A stretch of 64,000 nt of DNA from Streptomyces phaeochromogenes (lineage in GTDB: Bacteria; Actinomycetota; Actinomycetes; Streptomycetales; Streptomycetaceae): the NCBI RefSeq assembly GCF_001418655.1, contig NZ_LIQZ01000011.1:1-64000 (forward strand), in the 5' to 3' direction. This document shows positions 8,158 to 16,687 of the stretch, one piece after another. Each line of letters opens with the position of its first letter. The stretch's first letter is position 1. Below the pieces are notes generated by a model. That model was not told the DNA's origin and searched no databases. It saw nothing but the letters and a program-made list of their open reading frames with translations. The position numbers and the translations under genes are program-made.

Positions 8158-9054
8158 ATGACCGTGATCCTCGGTCAGACCTTCACCGGCATCAGCATCG
8201 GTGCCGTCCTGCTGCTCATCGCGCTCGGTCTCTCGCTCACCTTCGGCCAGATGAACGTCATCAACATGGCCCACGGCGAGTTCATCATGGCCGGCGCCTA
8301 CACCACGTACGTCCTCCAGAAGTCCATCTCCAGCGCGGGCCTCTCGCTGCTCGTCGCGCTGCCGGTCGCCTTCCTGGTCGCCGGCGCTCTCGGCGCGCTC
8401 CTTGAGTGGGTGCTCATCCGGCGGCTGTATCTGCGGCCCCTCGACACCCTGCTCGTCACCTGGGGTGTCTCGCTGATGCTCCAGCAGGCGGCCCGGGACA
8501 TCTTCGGCGCGCCGAACGTGCAGACCCGCGCGCCCGATCTGCTCACCGGGAACATCACCGTCATCGGCGGCGACGATCCGCTGACCTTCGCCAACAGCCG
8601 TCTGTTCATTCTGGGGTTGGCGATCGCGGCCGTGGTCGCGCTGTCGCTGACGCTGCGACTGACCCCGCTCGGCCGCCGGATCCGCGGGGTCGTGCAGAAC
8701 CGGGATCTGGCCGAGGTGTCAGGCATCTCCACCTCGCGGGTGGACCGGACGGCGTTCTTCATCGGGTCCGGGCTCGCGGGTGTCGCGGGCGTCGCGCTGA
8801 CGCTGGTCGGTCCGATCGGTCCGACGATGGGCACCAACATCATCATCGACGCGTTCCTGGTGATCGTGGTCGGCGGCATCGGACAGCTCAAGGGAACGGT
8901 CATCGTCGCCTTCGTCCTCGGCGTCCTGCAGTCCGTCCTCGAATACTCCACCACCGTCAGCGTCGCGAAGGTGCTCGTCCTCGTGGCCATCGTCGCGTTC
9001 CTCCAGTGGCGGCCCCAGGGGCTGTACACGCTGCGTACGAGGAGTCTCGTATGA
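8158..9054 (+). CDS. urtB: Urea ABC transporter, permease UrtB
   Basis: This 298-residue integral membrane protein is the first of two permeases in the importer. It is of the LivH type, with about eight hydrophobic segments, and opens with 'TFTGISIGAVLLLIALGLSLTFG'-like sequence (start MTVILGQTFTGISIGAVL). The conserved 'MNVINMAHGEF', 'GAYTTYV' and 'RDLAEVSGISTSRVDR' loops, the last being the EAA-like contact with the ATPases, are visible. 'VVGGIGQLKGTVIVAFVLG' lies near the C-terminus. The TGA stop overlaps the ATG of urtC (ATGA), so the two permeases are translationally coupled and made in equal amount. Confidence 0.88.
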   Translation: MTVILGQTFTGISIGAVLLLIALGLSLTFGQMNVINMAHGEFIMAGAYTTYVLQKSISSAGLSLLVALPVAFLVAGALGALLEWVLIRRLYLRPLDTLLVTWGVSLMLQQAARDIFGAPNVQTRAPDLLTGNITVIGGDDPLTFANSRLFILGLAIAAVVALSLTLRLTPLGRRIRGVVQNRDLAEVSGISTSRVDRTAFFIGSGLAGVAGVALTLVGPIGPTMGTNIIIDAFLVIVVGGIGQLKGTVIVAFVLGVLQSVLEYSTTVSVAKVLVLVAIVAFLQWRPQGLYTLRTRSLV

Positions 9055-10178
9055 CCCTGCTGCCCCTGCTCAAAGGCCGGTCGGCGCGCGCCTGGGCCGG
9101 ATTCGCCGCGGCCGGCTTCGCCCTGTTCGCCGTGGCCCCGCTGGCACTCTCGGACTTCCGGCTCGGGCTGCTCGCCAAGTACCTGTGCACCGCGATGGTC
9201 GCCGTCGGCATCTGTCTGGCCTGGGGCCGCGGCGGGCTGCTCACGCTCGGGCAGGGTGTGTTCTTCGGGCTCGGCGGCTACGCCATGGCGATGCATCTGA
9301 AGATCGCCGACGCGGGTCCCGGCAACCTTCCCGACTTCATGCAGCTGTACGGCACCGCGACCGAACTCCCCTGGTGGTGGCGGCCGTTCGAGAACCCGCT
9401 CTTCGCGCTCGCCGCGACCGTGCTGCTGCCGATGGCCGTCGCCGCGATCCTCGGCTCGTTCATCTTCCGCCGCCGGGTGAAGGGCGCGTACTTCGCGATC
9501 CTCAGCCAGGCGCTCGCCGCGGCCTTCGCGATCTGGCTGATCGGCCAGCAGGCCACGACCGGCGGCACCAACGGACTCACCGACATCCAGGGCTTCTTCG
9601 GCTACGACCTCAACGACCCGGTCAACCAGCGGATGGTGTACTTCATCATCGCCGCCGCGCTGTTGCTGCTGATCGCCCTCGCCCGGCAGCTGATCCACAG
9701 CCGCTACGGCGAACTCCTCGTCGCCGTCCGGGACTCGGAGGAGCGGGTGCGCTTCCTCGGGTACAACCCGGCGAACGTGAAGCTCGTCGCGTACGTCGTG
9801 GCGGCCGGTATGGCCGGGCTCGCGGGCGCGCTGTTCGTGCCCGCGGTCGGCATCATCTCCCCCGCAATGATCGGCATCGTGCCGTCGATCGAGTTCGTCA
9901 TCGGTGCCGCGGTCGGCGGCCGGGCGAGCCTGGTCGGCGCGGTGCTCGGCGCGGTCGGGGTGGCCTGGGCGAAGACGGCACTGTCGGAGGAGTTCCCGGC
10001 CGCCTGGACCTACTTCCAGGGGCTGCTGTTCATCGTGGCCCTGGCGTTCCTGCCCGGTGGTCTCGCCTCGCTGGTGGGGATCGTACGGCGGCGCAGGTCC
10101 TCGCGCGCGACCGGCGACGCAGCCGGTGACGGGACCGGGGAGAAGACGCCTGCCCTTCCTCTTGGAGAAGCAGCATGA
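9051..10178 (+). CDS. urtC: Urea ABC transporter, permease UrtC
   Basis: The second permease, 375 residues and of the LivM type, starts at ATG 9051 inside the urtB stop. Landmarks are 'CLAWGRGGLLTLGQGVFFGLGGY', of which LTLGQGVFFGLGGYAMAMH is the conserved heart, the 'RRRVKGAYFAILSQALAAA' loop, 'TTGGTNGLTDI', and the ATPase-contact loop 'RDSEERVRFLGYNPANVK'. The long insertion with 'ELPWWWRPFENP' near residue 100 is typical of UrtC as opposed to amino-acid LivM. The C-terminal tail ends GEKTPALPLGEAA, and its last codons lie in the first copy of a 23-bp duplication that runs into urtD. Confidence 0.88.
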   Translation: MTLLPLLKGRSARAWAGFAAAGFALFAVAPLALSDFRLGLLAKYLCTAMVAVGICLAWGRGGLLTLGQGVFFGLGGYAMAMHLKIADAGPGNLPDFMQLYGTATELPWWWRPFENPLFALAATVLLPMAVAAILGSFIFRRRVKGAYFAILSQALAAAFAIWLIGQQATTGGTNGLTDIQGFFGYDLNDPVNQRMVYFIIAAALLLLIALARQLIHSRYGELLVAVRDSEERVRFLGYNPANVKLVAYVVAAGMAGLAGALFVPAVGIISPAMIGIVPSIEFVIGAAVGGRASLVGAVLGAVGVAWAKTALSEEFPAAWTYFQGLLFIVALAFLPGGLASLVGIVRRRRSSRATGDAAGDGTGEKTPALPLGEAA

Positions 10179-10206
10179 GTGCTCTTGGAGACGCAGCATG
10201 AGTGAA
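10161..10206 (+). repeat. 23-bp tandem duplication at the urtC/urtD junction
   Basis: Bases 10161-10183 and 10184-10206 are two copies of a 23-bp unit; the first 21 bases differ at one position (CTTGGAGAAGCAGCATGAGT against CTTGGAGACGCAGCATGAGT). Each unit holds a GGAG site followed by an ATGA start/stop overlap. The duplication has therefore inserted an extra GGAG-ATG unit between urtC and urtD. Confidence 0.9.
10175..10201 (+). CDS. Eight-codon mini-ORF between urtC and urtD
   Basis: ATG 10175 overlaps the urtC stop (ATGA), encodes only MSALGDAA, and its own TGA overlaps the ATG of urtD (ATGA at 10198). It is thus a link in a coupled chain urtC-miniORF-urtD, and arises directly from the 23-bp tandem duplication. 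The peptide itself is unlikely to have a function; the arrangement may tune urtD translation. Confidence 0.5.
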   Translation: MSALGDAA

Positions 10207-11025
10207 CTCTCGGGTCTTGAGATACGCCGACTGCGGGTGTCCTTCGACGGGTTCACCGCGGTCGACGGGGTGGACCTCGACGTGCGGCCGGGCGATCTGC
10301 GCTTCCTGATCGGGCCGAACGGCGCGGGCAAGACCACACTCGTCGACGCCGTCACGGGTCTCGTGAAGGCCGAGGGCTCCGTGCTCTTCGGCGGCACGGA
10401 GCTGCTGGGGCGGAGCGTGCACACCATCGCCCGGTCGGGGATCGGCCGTACGTTCCAAACGGCTACCGTCTTCGAGGAGTTGACGGTCCTTCAGAACCTG
10501 GACATCGCGGCCGGTGCCGGACGCGGCATGCTGACGATGCTGCGGCGCCGCAAGGGACTGCCGGAGCCCGTCGCGCGTGCGCTGGAGACGGTCGGGCTCG
10601 CGGAGCTGTCCGACTCCCCCGCCGGGACGCTCGCCCACGGGCAGAAGCAGTGGCTGGAGATCGGCATGCTGCTCGTCCAGGACGTACGGCTGCTGCTGCT
10701 CGACGAACCGGTCGCCGGGATGAGCCACGACGAACGGCAGGCCACGGGTGAGCTGTTGGAGCGCATCAGCGAGGAGCGGACCGTGGTCGTCATCGAGCAC
10801 GACATGGACTTCATGCGGTCCTTCGCGCGCAGCGTCAGTGTGCTGCACGCGGGCAAGGTGCTGAGCGAGGGGACGGTGGCCGAGGTGCAGGCCGATCCCA
10901 AGGTGCAGGAGGTGTACCTCGGGCACGCGGCGGTCCAGGACGCCGAGTTGATGCTGCCTGAAGAGCCCGAGCCCGCGAGTGGCGCCACCGCGCCGAGTGC
11001 GGTCGTACAGGAACAGGAGGCGTGA
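10198..11025 (+). CDS. urtD: Urea ABC transporter, ATP-binding protein UrtD
   Basis: This 275-residue ATPase is the LivG-type half of the importer's ATPase pair and energises urea uptake from the cytoplasmic face. Walker A is 'GPNGAGKTTL' (~residue 38), the Q-loop lies in 'GIGRTFQTATVF', the signature is the UrtD-style 'LAHGQKQWLEI', Walker B is 'LLLLDEPVAGM', and the switch histidine is in 'VVVIEHDMDFM'. GGAG lies nine bases before ATG 10198, and the ATG overlaps the stop of the mini-ORF upstream. The C-terminal ~25 residues (EPEPASGATAPS...) are an unconserved acidic tail. urtE follows after seven bases. Confidence 0.88.
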   Translation: MSELSGLEIRRLRVSFDGFTAVDGVDLDVRPGDLRFLIGPNGAGKTTLVDAVTGLVKAEGSVLFGGTELLGRSVHTIARSGIGRTFQTATVFEELTVLQNLDIAAGAGRGMLTMLRRRKGLPEPVARALETVGLAELSDSPAGTLAHGQKQWLEIGMLLVQDVRLLLLDEPVAGMSHDERQATGELLERISEERTVVVIEHDMDFMRSFARSVSVLHAGKVLSEGTVAEVQADPKVQEVYLGHAAVQDAELMLPEEPEPASGATAPSAVVQEQEA

Positions 11026-11032
11026 GGCCGAC

Positions 11033-11728
11033 ATGAAGCTGGAGATCGACGACATCCGGGTCGGCTACCACCGCAGTCTCGTCCTGCACGGAGTCTCCGT
11101 GGAGGTGCCGGACGACGGCGTCGCCGCGGTGCTCGGGCACAACGGCGCGGGCAAGAGCACGCTGCTGCGGGCGGCCGTGGGACTGCTCACCCCGTCGAGC
11201 GGGGCGATCCGTCTCGACGGCGAGGACATCAGCCGTCGCAAGCCCCACGAACGCGTGGCGCGCGGCATGGCGTACGTGCCCCAGGGCCAGCAGGCCTTCC
11301 CCCATCTCACGACGGCGGAGAACCTCCAACTGGTCGCGGACGGACGCAAGCGCGGCCGGGCGGCGATCGACGAGGCGCTCGACCTGTTCCCCGCCCTGAG
11401 GACTCTGTCGGGGCGGCGGGCGGGGCTGCTCTCCGGCGGCCAGCGGCAGCAACTGGCCATCGCCCGGGCCCTGGTGACGGAGCCTCGGATCCTCCTCCTC
11501 GACGAGCCGACCGAGGGCATCCAGCCCTCGGTCGTGGCCGAGATCGAGGAGACGATCCTCGCGCTGGCCGCCCGCGGCGGGCTCTCGGTGCTCCTCGTCG
11601 AGCAGCATGTCGGCTTCGCGATGCGGGCGGCGCAGCGGTACTACGTCCTGGAGGCCGGCCGGGTCACGTCGTTCGGCAAGGGCGGGCAGGAGGCGGAGCG
11701 GTCGGTGCGGGAGGCGCTGAGCGTGTAG
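11033..11728 (+). CDS. urtE: Urea ABC transporter, ATP-binding protein UrtE
   Basis: The 231-residue LivF-type ATPase completes the importer. Walker A is 'GHNGAGKSTLL' (~residue 35), followed by 'YVPQGQQAFPHLTTAENL' with the Q-loop, the signature 'LLSGGQRQQLAIARAL', Walker B 'ILLLDEPTEGIQPS' and the switch histidine in 'VLLVEQHVGF'. The 'PTEGIQPSVV' segment is typical of UrtE/LivF. GGAGG lies ~12 bases before ATG 11033. It ends the operon. No urease or urea amidolyase gene is in the window, so the fate of the imported urea (or short amide) must be encoded elsewhere. Confidence 0.88.
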   Translation: MKLEIDDIRVGYHRSLVLHGVSVEVPDDGVAAVLGHNGAGKSTLLRAAVGLLTPSSGAIRLDGEDISRRKPHERVARGMAYVPQGQQAFPHLTTAENLQLVADGRKRGRAAIDEALDLFPALRTLSGRRAGLLSGGQRQQLAIARALVTEPRILLLDEPTEGIQPSVVAEIEETILALAARGGLSVLLVEQHVGFAMRAAQRYYVLEAGRVTSFGKGGQEAERSVREALSV

Positions 11729-11736
11729 TGGTTCGC

Positions 11737-11757
11737 TCCAGGTTCACTCCGCCTGGA
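11737..11757. terminator. Possible bidirectional terminator between urtE and the sigma factor gene
   Basis: TCCAGG (11737-11742) and CCTGGA (11752-11757) form a 6-bp stem with a nine-base loop in the 39-base gap between two convergent genes. There is no T-run, so this is only a weak candidate. Confidence 0.35.
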
Positions 11758-11767
11758 ACGCCCGGGT

Positions 11768-12964
11768 CTACTCCACCTGGAGTTCCGTCCTGCGGCGCTC
11801 CAGGTGGGCGCGCTCGGCCGGGTTCTCGGTGAGGGCGATGGCCGCCTCGTACGCCGCCACCGCTTCCGTCGGCCGCCCGAGGCGCCGCAGCAGGTCGGCT
11901 CGTACGGCGTGGAAGGCGTGGTAGCCGGCGAGGTCGAGGGCGTCGACGAGAGTGAGGCCCGTGCGCGGGCCCTCGGTCTCGGCGACCGCCACCGCGCGGT
12001 TGAGGGCGACGACCGGGCTCGGGGCGCGGACCATCAACTGGTCGTAGAGCGCAAGGATCTGGCCCCAGTCGGTGTCGGCCGCGGTGGCCGCGTCGCTGTG
12101 GACTGCGTTGATCGCGGCCTGGATCTGGTAGGGGCCGGGCTGGTTGCGGCGCAGGCAGCGGCGTACGAGGGACTGTCCCTCGGCGATCAGGTCACGGTCC
12201 CAGCGGCGGCGGTCCTGGTCGGCGAGGAGGACCAGGTCTCCGTCGGAGGTCTCCCGGGCCGGGCGGCGCGCCTCGATCAGGAGCATCAGCGCGAGCAGCC
12301 CGAGGACCTCCGGCTCGTCCGGCATCAGCTCGGCGAGAACACGCCCCAGTCGTACGGCCTCCGCGCACAGGTCCTCCCGGCCGCCGTACCCCTCGTTGAA
12401 GATGAGGTAGACGACGGCCAGCACTCCCCTGACCCGTTCCGGGAGGTCGGCGTCTCGCGGGACGCGGTACGGGATACGGGCGTCGCGGATCTTGGCCTTG
12501 GCCCTGACCAGGCGCTGGGCCATGGTGGGCTCGGGCACGAGGAACGCGCGCGCGATCTGTGGCGTGGTGAGCCCGCCGAGGAGTCGCAGAGTGAGGGCGA
12601 CCTGGGCCTGGGTGGCGAGCGCGGGGTGGCAGCAGGTGAAGATCAGGCGGAGCCGGTCGTCGCGCACGGGGCCCTCCTCGGGCGGTGCGTCGGGGGCGTA
12701 CAGCTGGGCCGCCTCGGCGTGCCGGGCCTCACGCGTGGACTCGCGGCGCAGCCGGTCGACGGCCCGGTTCCGGGCGGTGGTGATGATCCACCCGGCCGGG
12801 CTCGGCGGGATCCCCGTCTCGGGCCACTTCCGCACCGCCGTGGCGAACGCGTCCTGGACCGCTTCCTCGGCGAGGTCGATGTCGCCGAGGAAGCGGACGA
12901 GGACGGCTACCGCGCGGCCGTACTCCGCGCGGAAGACGGCCTCGATGCCGGCCTTCGCGGTCAT
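11768..12964 (-). CDS. ECF sigma factor of the ECF42 type with C-terminal extension
   Basis: The 398-residue protein is about twice as long as a plain ECF sigma factor. Region 2 is '[20 protein letters not shown]' with '[18 protein letters not shown]'; region 4 is '[37 protein letters not shown]'-like (the core [19 protein letters not shown]). Residues ~180-398 are a helical, TPR-like extension ([11 protein letters not shown]... [22 protein letters not shown]) that defines the ECF42 group and is thought to replace an anti-sigma factor. The YCII/DGPF partner gene lies 41 bases upstream on the same strand and a TGTCGA-type promoter lies ahead of both, which fits self-activation. The signal is unknown. 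Confidence 0.88.
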   Translation of the reverse strand: MTAKAGIEAVFRAEYGRAVAVLVRFLGDIDLAEEAVQDAFATAVRKWPETGIPPSPAGWIITTARNRAVDRLRRESTREARHAEAAQLYAPDAPPEEGPVRDDRLRLIFTCCHPALATQAQVALTLRLLGGLTTPQIARAFLVPEPTMAQRLVRAKAKIRDARIPYRVPRDADLPERVRGVLAVVYLIFNEGYGGREDLCAEAVRLGRVLAELMPDEPEVLGLLALMLLIEARRPARETSDGDLVLLADQDRRRWDRDLIAEGQSLVRRCLRRNQPGPYQIQAAINAVHSDAATAADTDWGQILALYDQLMVRAPSPVVALNRAVAVAETEGPRTGLTLVDALDLAGYHAFHAVRADLLRRLGRPTEAVAAYEAAIALTENPAERAHLERRRTELQVE

Positions 12965-13005
12965 CGGTACTCAGTCCTCACTCCCCTGCCGCCACTCCCC
13001 CGCCC

Positions 13006-13359
13006 TCAGCCCTCGGCCTCGCCCATGAAGGGCCGCACCTCGATGGGGAGCGTGGTCGCCAGAGTCGCCTTGCGGCCCCATTCGAGCGCCGCGTCGAGGT
13101 CGGGTGCCTTGATCAGGCAGATCCCGCCGAGGTACTCCTTGCTCTCGGTGTACGGACCGTCGGTGATCAGTACGTCCCCCTTGTCGGCCCGCAGCACGGT
13201 GGCCGTCTCGGGCCCGTGCAGTCCCCCGGCGAACACCCAGGCGCCGGCCGCTTTCAGTTCGGCGTGGAAGACATCGAGGTCGCGCATGATCCCTTCCAGG
13301 ACCTCGGGCTCGGGCGGCTCCCCCACCGGCTGCATCACACTCAACAGGTAGTGCTTCAT
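13006..13359 (-). CDS. YCII/DGPF-domain protein, partner of the ECF42 sigma factor
   Basis: This 117-residue alpha-beta protein has the YCII-related fold: it starts MKHYLLSVMQP, has 'LKAAGAWVFAGGLHGPETATV' and the family hallmark 'DGPYTESKEYLGGICLIKAPDLDAA' (core DGPYTESKEYLGG, ~residues 60-73). Members of the DGPF group are almost always encoded next to ECF42 sigma factors. GGAGG lies eight bases before ATG 13359 and sets the start. Its biochemical role is not known; YCII proteins resemble small dehalogenase-like or ferredoxin-like folds. It is the first gene of the pair. Confidence 0.88.
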   Translation of the reverse strand: MKHYLLSVMQPVGEPPEPEVLEGIMRDLDVFHAELKAAGAWVFAGGLHGPETATVLRADKGDVLITDGPYTESKEYLGGICLIKAPDLDAALEWGRKATLATTLPIEVRPFMGEAEG

Positions 13360-13392
13360 GACATGTCCTCCTTGGTGGTCTCTCACTGACTA

Positions 13393-13419
13393 CACGAAGG
13401 GGGAACCGCCGGATCGACA
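13393..13419 (-). promoter_or_regulatory. Candidate ECF42-type autoregulated promoter
   Basis: On the minus strand TGTCGA (13419-13414) is followed 17 bases later by CGTG (13396-13393). TGTCGA at -35 with CGA/CGT at -10 is the motif reported for ECF42 targets in Streptomyces. It lies 34-60 bases upstream of the YCII gene start. Self-regulation is inferred. Confidence 0.6.
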
Positions 13420-13451
13420 CACGCCACGACATCCGCGGGAGATTTTTTCGG

Positions 13452-14168
13452 TCACCGCACGGGCGCACGCGCCGACGTGGAGTCCAGCGTGTAGTAGTGG
13501 GCCCGGACCCGGCGAAGCCACGCCTCGACGGGCGCCTCGTCGGGCTGTTCCGGCAGGGCGCTGCGGGTCTCGTCGAAGGCCGCCTCGTACCGCTTGAGCA
13601 GGGGCAGCGCGGCCATGGCGTCGGCTGCCACCTGTTCGCCGAAGCGGTGGTACTCCTCCGGGTTCTCGACGCGGATGCTCACGCGGCCGGTTGCGTACAG
13701 CTCGAAGCCCTGGTGGCACAGGCGTCGCAGATGCCGGGCGTGCTTGGCCGTGCGCTTGCGGGTGTCCGCGGAGAAGGAACTGTCGCCACGGTCGTAGAGG
13801 CGCTTGAACTGCTGGGTGGCGTACCCGAGATAGGCGTCGCGCACGCGCTTCGCGGACAGCAACGTGGTGCGGATGCCGATGAGTTCGTCGCCCAGCGGGG
13901 TGCGGACCTCGTACAACTCGTCGGGCAGCCACACCAGTTCGGTGACCGTCGGATTGCCGCGCAGGGCGAGTCGGCACCACTTGGCGGCTTCGTGGAGCGT
14001 GCTGTCGGGCTTGGTCGTGACGTGGGACTCCTTCGGCGGGTGCAGGCCGTGGAGGTCATCGGTGGGGGCGGCGAACATGCCGAGGCGGTCCACGTCCGAG
14101 CCCTCGTGGGCCAGGCCGTAGGCGGTGGATCCGACGATGCCGGACAGCAGGATGTTCGAGGTCGTCAC
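13452..14168 (-). CDS. Predicted nucleotidyltransferase, DNA polymerase beta superfamily
   Basis: The 238-residue protein begins with the nucleotidyltransferase core: 'LLSGIVGSTAYGLAHEGSDVDRLGMF', where GST...SDVD gives the nucleotide-binding and metal-binding residues. It continues with 'ELVWLPDELYEV', 'LLSAKRVRDAYLGYATQQFKRL' and a helical C-terminal half. This is the COG3541/YcgL-type family found in bacteria and phages; its substrate is not known. The gene stands alone between the ECF42 pair and the sulfur operon, 143 bases downstream of the latter on the same strand. A GGGGGG run lies just before the ATG as a possible ribosome site. Confidence 0.78.
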   Translation of the reverse strand: MTTSNILLSGIVGSTAYGLAHEGSDVDRLGMFAAPTDDLHGLHPPKESHVTTKPDSTLHEAAKWCRLALRGNPTVTELVWLPDELYEVRTPLGDELIGIRTTLLSAKRVRDAYLGYATQQFKRLYDRGDSSFSADTRKRTAKHARHLRRLCHQGFELYATGRVSIRVENPEEYHRFGEQVAADAMAALPLLKRYEAAFDETRSALPEQPDEAPVEAWLRRVRAHYYTLDSTSARAPVR

Positions 14169-14311
14169 AGCCGTCCCCCCTTGTTTGTGTGAGTTCCCTG
14201 GATACGGGCCGGGCAGCCGGTTCCTGTCGGGCCCGCGTCAAGGTCATCACCTGGGAGGCGTCGGAGTACAGCGGTTTTCCGGGGACGAGCAGGGGCCGCG
14301 CCCCCGGATCC

Positions 14312-15457
14312 TCAGCTCGCGAACGGCACCTGCGCCGCGGGGGCCGGCCGCTCGGCGAACGGGTGCTGCCACAGTCCCTGCGCGGCGAGCCGGGGCAGTA
14401 CGCCCTCGCCGAACCAGTACGCCTCCTCCAAGTGCGGGTAGCCGGAGAGGACGAACTCCTCGATGCCGATGGCCTGGTACTCCTTGATCCGTTCGGCGAC
14501 CTCGTCGTGGCTGCCGACCAGAGCGGTGCCCGCGCCGCCGCGCACGAGGCCGATGCCGGCCCAGAGGTTGGGGTGGATCTCCAGGCCGTCGCGGTTGCCG
14601 CCGCCGTGCAGGGCGAGCATGCGCTGCTGGCCCTCGGACTCGCTGCGGGCGAGACCGGCCTGTACGGACTTCACGGTCGCCGGGTCGAATCCGGCCAGCA
14701 GCCGGTCCGCCTCCGCCCAGGCCTGCTCGGAGGTGTCGCGGGTGATGACGTGCAGCCGGATGCCGAACCGGACGCTGCGGCCCTCCTTCGCCGCCAGCGC
14801 GCGGACCCATGCGATCTTCTCGGCGACCTGCGCGGGCGGTTCGCCCCACGTGAGGTACACGTCCACGTGCTTGGCCGCGACCTCGCCCGCGATGGGCGAG
14901 GACCCGCCGAAGTAGACCTCGGGGACCGGGTCGGGGACGCGGGCGAGCCTGGCGTCCTCGACCTGGAGGAACTCGCCGGACAGGTCGACGGTCTTGCCCT
15001 CCCACAGGTCCCGGACGATCTGCAGGAATTCGCCGGTACGGCGGTAGCGGGCGTCCTTGTCGAGGAAGTCGCCGTACGCGCGCTGCTCGTGGCTCTCGCC
15101 GCCGGTGACGACGTTGAGGAGGAGCCGTCCGCCGGACTGGCGCTGGAAGGTGGACGCCATCTGCGCGGCGAGCGTCGGGGAGACGAAGCCCGGCCGGAAG
15201 GCGACCAGGAACTTCAGCCGCTCGGTGTTCTGGCTGACCATGGCGGTGGTCAGCCAGGCGTCCTCGCACCACGCGCCGGTGGGCGTGAGTGCGCCGACGA
15301 AGCCCAGGTCCTCGGCGGCGCGGGCGATCTGGCTGAGGTAGGCGACCGTCGGCGGCCGGTCCCGGCCGGACACCGTGGCCGGGGTGCCGTGGCCGCCGCC
15401 GACGACATGGCGGCTGTCGCCGTTGGTGGGCAGGAACCAGTGGAAGGTGAGGGACAC
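14312..15457 (-). CDS. ssuD: FMNH2-dependent alkanesulfonate monooxygenase
   Basis: The 381-residue luciferase-fold enzyme is the last gene of the sulfur operon. It desulfonates alkanesulfonates to aldehyde and sulfite using reduced FMN and oxygen. SsuD-like features are the start 'LTFHWFLPTNGDSRHV', 'LGFVGALTPTGAWCEDAW', 'FQRQSGGRLLLNVVTGGE', 'YFGGSSPIAGEVAAKHVD' and the C-terminal 'LSGYPHLEEAYWFGEGVLP'. An insertion 'ALHGGGNRDGLEIHPNLWAG' matches the mobile loop. It lies 43 bases after the acyl-CoA-dehydrogenase-like gene. Reduced flavin would come from the FMN reductase two genes upstream. Methanesulfonate specificity (MsuD) is possible given SfnG upstream. Confidence 0.86.
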   Translation of the reverse strand: MSLTFHWFLPTNGDSRHVVGGGHGTPATVSGRDRPPTVAYLSQIARAAEDLGFVGALTPTGAWCEDAWLTTAMVSQNTERLKFLVAFRPGFVSPTLAAQMASTFQRQSGGRLLLNVVTGGESHEQRAYGDFLDKDARYRRTGEFLQIVRDLWEGKTVDLSGEFLQVEDARLARVPDPVPEVYFGGSSPIAGEVAAKHVDVYLTWGEPPAQVAEKIAWVRALAAKEGRSVRFGIRLHVITRDTSEQAWAEADRLLAGFDPATVKSVQAGLARSESEGQQRMLALHGGGNRDGLEIHPNLWAGIGLVRGGAGTALVGSHDEVAERIKEYQAIGIEEFVLSGYPHLEEAYWFGEGVLPRLAAQGLWQHPFAERPAPAAQVPFAS

Positions 15458-15500
15458 GGGTCCGTTCTCCGATCGGGGGGAGCTGATGGGGGGGGCGGTC

Positions 15501-16685
15501 TCAGAGGAGTCCGTGCCGTGGAGGCGGCGTGCCGTTCAGTACGTACCGGCCGATGTGCTGGATCTTCCAGCGGGCCGGGTCGTGCAGTGTGTGGGTGCGG
15601 GCGTCGCGCCAATGCCGGTGCAGATTGAGGGAGTTGAGGGCTGACCTGGTGCCGGACACCTCGAAGAGCGCGCCCGACACCTCGACGGCGGTGCTCGCTG
15701 CGTGCGCCTTCGCCGCGGCCACGGCGATGGACGCCTCGGCCGCCGAGGTCTCCGTGAGGTCGGCGCGGGCCGTGTCGACCGCCCGGGCCGCCGCGCCGAG
15801 CAGCGCCTCGGTGGCCCGCACCTGAATGGCCAGCTCTCCGAAGCGCTGGATGAGCAGCGGATCCTCGGCGGCGGTCTCGGCACCGCTCTCGAACCACGGG
15901 CGGCTCTTCGTGCGGACGAACTCCGCGGCCTCGGCGAGCGCGCCCGCCGCGATCCCGGCGTCGATGGCGGCGTGCAGCAACTGGGCCACCGCGCCGTGGA
16001 GTTGGGGGCCGTGGAAGGTGAGGTGGTGCGGGAGGACCCGGTCGGCGGGCACGGGTACGGCGTCGAGCCTGACGGTGCCGCTGGCGGTGGTGCGCTGGCC
16101 CATGCCGTCCCAGTCGTCGACGACCGTGAGGCCTTCGGCGTCCCGGGGTACGTACGCGACGTGCAGGTTGTCGTCCTCGGCGCGGGCGAGCACCGGAATC
16201 CAGTCGGCGAAGAGGGCGCCCGTGGAGTAGTGCTTGACCCCGGTGAGGACGTACGAACCGTCCGCGGCCGGCTCCAGTCGGGTGCGGATGTCCTGGACGT
16301 GCTTCGTGCCGGCCTCCGACTGGGCGTTGCCGAAGCGGCGCCCTGCCAGCACCTCGCCGAAGAAGAACTCCCGCTGCTCCGGGGTTCCCTGACGGCGGAT
16401 CACATTGACGTAGACGAAATGGCTCTGCGGGATCTGGGCGAGGCTGGCGTCGGCCGAGGCGAGGAGCCGGAAGATCTCGGCGAGGGTCTCCTGCCGTACG
16501 TCGGCGCCGCCGTGCTCGGCGGGCACGGTGACGGCGAGCAGGCCGGAGTCGGAGAGCCGGTCCAACTCGTCGCGGGGGAGCCTGCGTTCGGCGTCCCGCC
16601 GGGAGGCCTCGGCCCGGAACTCGTCGGCCAGTGCAGCGGCGACGGTCAGGGCCTCGGCATCACCGGTGATGGTCTTGGCCGACAT
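15501..16685 (-). CDS. SfnB-like acyl-CoA-dehydrogenase-fold sulfur-acquisition oxidoreductase
   Basis: The 394-residue protein has the acyl-CoA dehydrogenase/flavin monooxygenase fold: helical N-domain with 'LPRDELDRLSDSGLLAVTVPAEHGG', beta-domain with 'GNAQSEAGTKHVQDIRTRLEP' and 'YVLTGVKHYSTGALFADWIPV', and C-terminal helices ending 'NLHRHWRDARTHTLHDPARWKIQHIGRYVLNG'. The last motif is shared with DszC and SfnB and distinguishes them from true acyl-CoA dehydrogenases. ATG 16685 lies two bases after the FMN reductase stop, so the pair is tightly coupled. It probably uses reduced flavin to oxidise an organosulfur compound. The exact substrate is unknown. Confidence 0.8.
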   Translation of the reverse strand: MSAKTITGDAEALTVAAALADEFRAEASRRDAERRLPRDELDRLSDSGLLAVTVPAEHGGADVRQETLAEIFRLLASADASLAQIPQSHFVYVNVIRRQGTPEQREFFFGEVLAGRRFGNAQSEAGTKHVQDIRTRLEPAADGSYVLTGVKHYSTGALFADWIPVLARAEDDNLHVAYVPRDAEGLTVVDDWDGMGQRTTASGTVRLDAVPVPADRVLPHHLTFHGPQLHGAVAQLLHAAIDAGIAAGALAEAAEFVRTKSRPWFESGAETAAEDPLLIQRFGELAIQVRATEALLGAAARAVDTARADLTETSAAEASIAVAAAKAHAASTAVEVSGALFEVSGTRSALNSLNLHRHWRDARTHTLHDPARWKIQHIGRYVLNGTPPPRHGLL

Positions 16686-16687
16686 GG

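Noticed and set aside
5452..11728. Branched-chain amino-acid (Liv) transporter
   Set aside because: The receptor segments [12 protein letters not shown] and [14 protein letters not shown] and the UrtC-type insertion fit urea/short-amide transporters better than LivJ/LivM.
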